64,000 bases of DNA, taken from an uncultured Oscillospiraceae bacterium (GTDB lineage: Bacteria; Bacillota; Clostridia; Oscillospirales; Oscillospiraceae). Below, piece after piece: positions 61,272 to 64,000 of this stretch (its first letter is position 1; each line of letters starts with the position of its first letter). The notes under the pieces are model-generated. The model was not told where the DNA came from and did not search any database. It worked only from the letters and a program-made list of their open reading frames with translations. The stretch spans positions 1 to 64,000 of the forward strand of contig CANPVS010000009.1 in NCBI GenBank assembly GCA_947581795.1, in the 5' to 3' direction. Both the position numbers and the translations under genes were made by a program.

Positions 61272-64000
61272 TTACCCCACCATCAGCTTGTTGGTCTTCT
61301 TCAAATACTTCGCCGGGATGGGGGCGTCCAGCTTCCACGTGATGTTCATGGGACGGGAGCCCTCATGCTTGACATAGCTCGCCGTGCCGAGATAGGTATA
61401 CGCCGCCGCGGTGTTCAATATCCGGTCCGACTTAAACTCCCGGACGAACAGCAGCACACGGCTCCCTTGCTCTCGATGATGGATATACCGCTGGCCGGTG
61501 GCTGAGTTCTCCGCCGTCGTGCTCTGGCTCTGCCAGTGGAACAGCTCGCTGTTGATGGAGTAGTCGTTGTACATCGTGGTCGGCGAATAGTCCTTATCGG
61601 CCTTGTTGAGCGTCACAAAGAACACATCCAGCTTCTTCTCCGGCAGCCACTTCACGCCCTCACGCACGGTCGCCGGCTTCATAAAGTCCAGCGCCAGCAG
61701 GATCTGATCACGGGTGTATGTACAGTGCAAGTCCAGGGGGCAGTTGAAACCCACGTCCACCGGCGCGTCGATGAAGTCGATATGGTCATACTGATACTTC
61801 AAAAGCTCCATGAGCTCGCCCAGCATGACCGGCGAATCCGCGAGGGAGCGGAGATTGGCCCGCACCTCCTCGCTTCTCCAATCCTCCGCAGCCTTCAGCC
61901 AGATGCTCACATAGAGCATCTGCATCATGCGCTGCTCGACGGGCGCCATTGCCGCCACATCCACATCGCCTATGCGCGGCAGCACCTCCAGCAGAAATGC
62001 TATCCACCGGCGGGAATCGATGGTCGCCAGCCGCGGGAAGGCCTTTTTCATGATCTCCTCCGCAGACTCTGTGAAATCCTCTATCACATCCGCCCGCGCG
62101 CACAGCCGGGAGAAGGTCTCAAATTTATAGATGGAGCGCGGGTCAATGCGGTAGTGCTCCAAGAAGTTGGCCAAGGTCAGAGGCCGTCCCGTATCCTCCT
62201 CGAAGCTGGCGATCCGCGCGATGAGCCCAGCGCTGTTCCCATAGGACGCCCGGATGTTGTCCAGGATATACTTCGCCGCCTTCTTCTCCAGTTGGACGTA
62301 GCAGCCCTTGGGAAGCGATACGAACCCGTCCTTGATCTCCCGGCTAACGCTTCGCGTCGTGTTGGAGAGCAGCGCCGAGAACTTGTCCTCAAAATTATAC
62401 TTCCTGTTTGCCTGACCGATGAAATCCAGCACGGTCAGGCATTCCTTATTCTCCGCCAGGCGAAGGCCGCGGCCAAGCTGCTGCAGGAAGATGGTCAGCG
62501 ACTCGGTGGGTCGCAGGAACAGCACCGTATTGACCTCCGGGATGTCCACGCCCTCGTTGTAGATATCCACCACGAAGATAAACCGGATCTCCCCGTCGAT
62601 GAGCTTTTTCTTAGCCGTCTGCCTGTCCTCGTCTGGGGATCTACCGGTCAGAAATATGGACGGGATGCCGTGTTCGTTGAAATAGTCCGACATGAACTGG
62701 GAATGCTCCACTGTCACGCAAAAGCCCAGCCCTTTCACATCGTCGATGTCCGTGACGTATTTCAGCAGAGACGACACCACATGGTCCGCCCGGCGCTTGG
62801 CCACTACCTCATTCATGGTGTAGAGGTTGGACAGCTCATTTCTATCATACCCGCCGGCAGACCACTTCAGCTGGTCCAGGTCCACCGTATCCGTTACTCC
62901 AAAATACTGGAACGGGCACAGCAGCTTCCGGTCGATGGCCTCCGGCAGCCGGATCTCCGCGGCGATGCGGTTGTTGAAATACGGCAGGATACTCTTGCCG
63001 TCCATTCGCTCCGGCGTCGCGGTTAGCCCCAGAAGGATTTTGGGCTGGTAGTAGTCGAGCAGCTTCTGGTACGTCGGGGCCGCCGCATGGTGGAACTCAT
63101 CGACGACGATATAATCGTAGAAGTCCGGCGATGTCTTTTCCGTGAAGTCTTGGGAGTTGAAGGTCTGGATGGAGATGAACAGATTATCGATGCTCTCAGG
63201 CCGGAAGCTGCCCACAAACATCTCTCCGAAATTGGCGTCCTTCAGCACCGCCCGAAAGGTATACAGGCTCTGCCGGAGGATCTCCTCACGGTGGGCGACA
63301 AACAGCAACCGGCAGGGCTTTCCCGGGTTCTGCCTGCGGAACCGTTTATAGTCCAGCGCCGAGATGACCGTCTTTCCCGTGCCCGTGGCCGCCACCACAA
63401 GATTTCTTGTGTACCCCCGCACGGTGCGCTCTGCATTCAGCTTGTCCAATATCTCCTGCTGGTAGGAGTAGGGCAAAATGTCCAGGGTATAGGCCTCGGC
63501 ATTGTTGCTGTCAAAGTACTTCTCCGCCTTCAGCGCCCTTGCCAGCCGCTCCTTCTGCCCCTCATCGTAGTACTCAAACTCGTTGGAGTTCCAGTAGCTC
63601 TCAAATGTCGCCGCAATCTTGTCGATGGTCTCCGGCAGGTCGCTTTTCGTGATCTTCACATTCCATTCCAGGCCGCTGGACATGGCGGCGTTGGATAGGT
63701 TCGATGAACCCACGTAGGCCGTGGTAAAACCGGTATCCCGATAAAACACATAGGTCTTGGCATGCAGGCGTGTCCGCTTCGTGTCATAGCTCACCTTGAT
63801 CTGGGTATTGGGCAGTTGGCGGAGCTCCTCGATGGCCTTCACGTCGGTGGCACCCATATAGGACGTGGTGATGATCCGCAGCGTGCCGCCGCGCTGGGTG
63901 AACGCGGTAAGCTCATCCATGATGAGGCGCAGGCCGCTCCACTTGATGAAGGAGACCAGCATATCGATCCGGTCGCTGGTGACGATCTCCTTTTTCAGTT
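61272..64000 (-). CDS. PLD-nuclease-like + DEAD/DEAH helicase + DUF3427-like protein, 5' end outside window
   Basis: [28 protein letters not shown] (HKD-like); [62 protein letters not shown]; open reading frame continues to base 64000. Confidence 0.9.
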   Translation of the reverse strand, partial: LKKEIVTSDRIDMLVSFIKWSGLRLIMDELTAFTQRGGTLRIITTSYMGATDVKAIEELRQLPNTQIKVSYDTKRTRLHAKTYVFYRDTGFTTAYVGSSNLSNAAMSSGLEWNVKITKSDLPETIDKIAATFESYWNSNEFEYYDEGQKERLARALKAEKYFDSNNAEAYTLDILPYSYQQEILDKLNAERTVRGYTRNLVVAATGTGKTVISALDYKRFRRQNPGKPCRLLFVAHREEILRQSLYTFRAVLKDANFGEMFVGSFRPESIDNLFISIQTFNSQDFTEKTSPDFYDYIVVDEFHHAAAPTYQKLLDYYQPKILLGLTATPERMDGKSILPYFNNRIAAEIRLPEAIDRKLLCPFQYFGVTDTVDLDQLKWSAGGYDRNELSNLYTMNEVVAKRRADHVVSSLLKYVTDIDDVKGLGFCVTVEHSQFMSDYFNEHGIPSIFLTGRSPDEDRQTAKKKLIDGEIRFIFVVDIYNEGVDIPEVNTVLFLRPTESLTIFLQQLGRGLRLAENKECLTVLDFIGQANRKYNFEDKFSALLSNTTRSVSREIKDGFVSLPKGCYVQLEKKAAKYILDNIRASYGNSAGLIARIASFEEDTGRPLTLANFLEHYRIDPRSIYKFETFSRLCARADVIEDFTESAEEIMKKAFPRLATIDSRRWIAFLLEVLPRIGDVDVAAMAPVEQRMMQMLYVSIWLKAAEDWRSEEVRANLRSLADSPVMLGELMELLKYQYDHIDFIDAPVDVGFNCPLDLHCTYTRDQILLALDFMKPATVREGVKWLPEKKLDVFFVTLNKADKDYSPTTMYNDYSINSELFHWQSQSTTAENSATGQRYIHHREQGSRVLLFVREFKSDRILNTAAAYTYLGTASYVKHEGSRPMNITWKLDAPIPAKYLKKTNKLMVG

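Larger units (their letters stand above)
52076..64000. mobile_element. Integrative mobilizable element (left end near 52076; right end outside window)
   Basis: Serine recombinase at the spoVT junction, ParB, MobA/MobC, Xre regulators, accessory cargo. Confidence 0.75.

Overview
High-GC Firmicutes (Oscillospiraceae-like) chromosome segment. About 1-51.9 kb is mostly core genes: ABC-F, clpB, the hrcA-grpE-dnaK-dnaJ heat-shock cluster with a CIRCE site, rpoD-dnaG-dgt, hflX, dnaE-whiA-rapZ-murB-hprK, rpmB, CNNM/CorC-type proteins, an ECF sigma module, CDF and P-type metal transporters, cls, an MFS transporter, and asnS. From about 52.07 kb to the window end lies a mobilizable element. It carries a large serine recombinase, ParB, a MobA/MobC relaxosome, Xre regulators, a RES-domain protein and a PLD-helicase, and it is inserted into a spoVT/abrB-like gene; its right end is outside the window. 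Most interesting signals: (1) a dispersed palindromic repeat family with covarying hairpins, one copy of which carries a DUF559 endonuclease-like ORF exactly where the other copies have a ~10-nt spacer, suggesting an autonomous element and its MITE derivatives; (2) a candidate type I toxin-antitoxin locus (27-aa peptide plus convergent sRNA) between hrcA and an IS30 copy; (3) two leader-peptide attenuators upstream of antibiotic-resistance-type transporters (ABC-F and MFS); (4) disruption of spoVT by a serine-recombinase element; (5) a Nif11-like leader peptide gene frameshifted at a G7 tract; (6) two copies of a divergent 'tiny acidic protein / short Xre' module. All family calls come from reading the sequence by eye; no database search was run.
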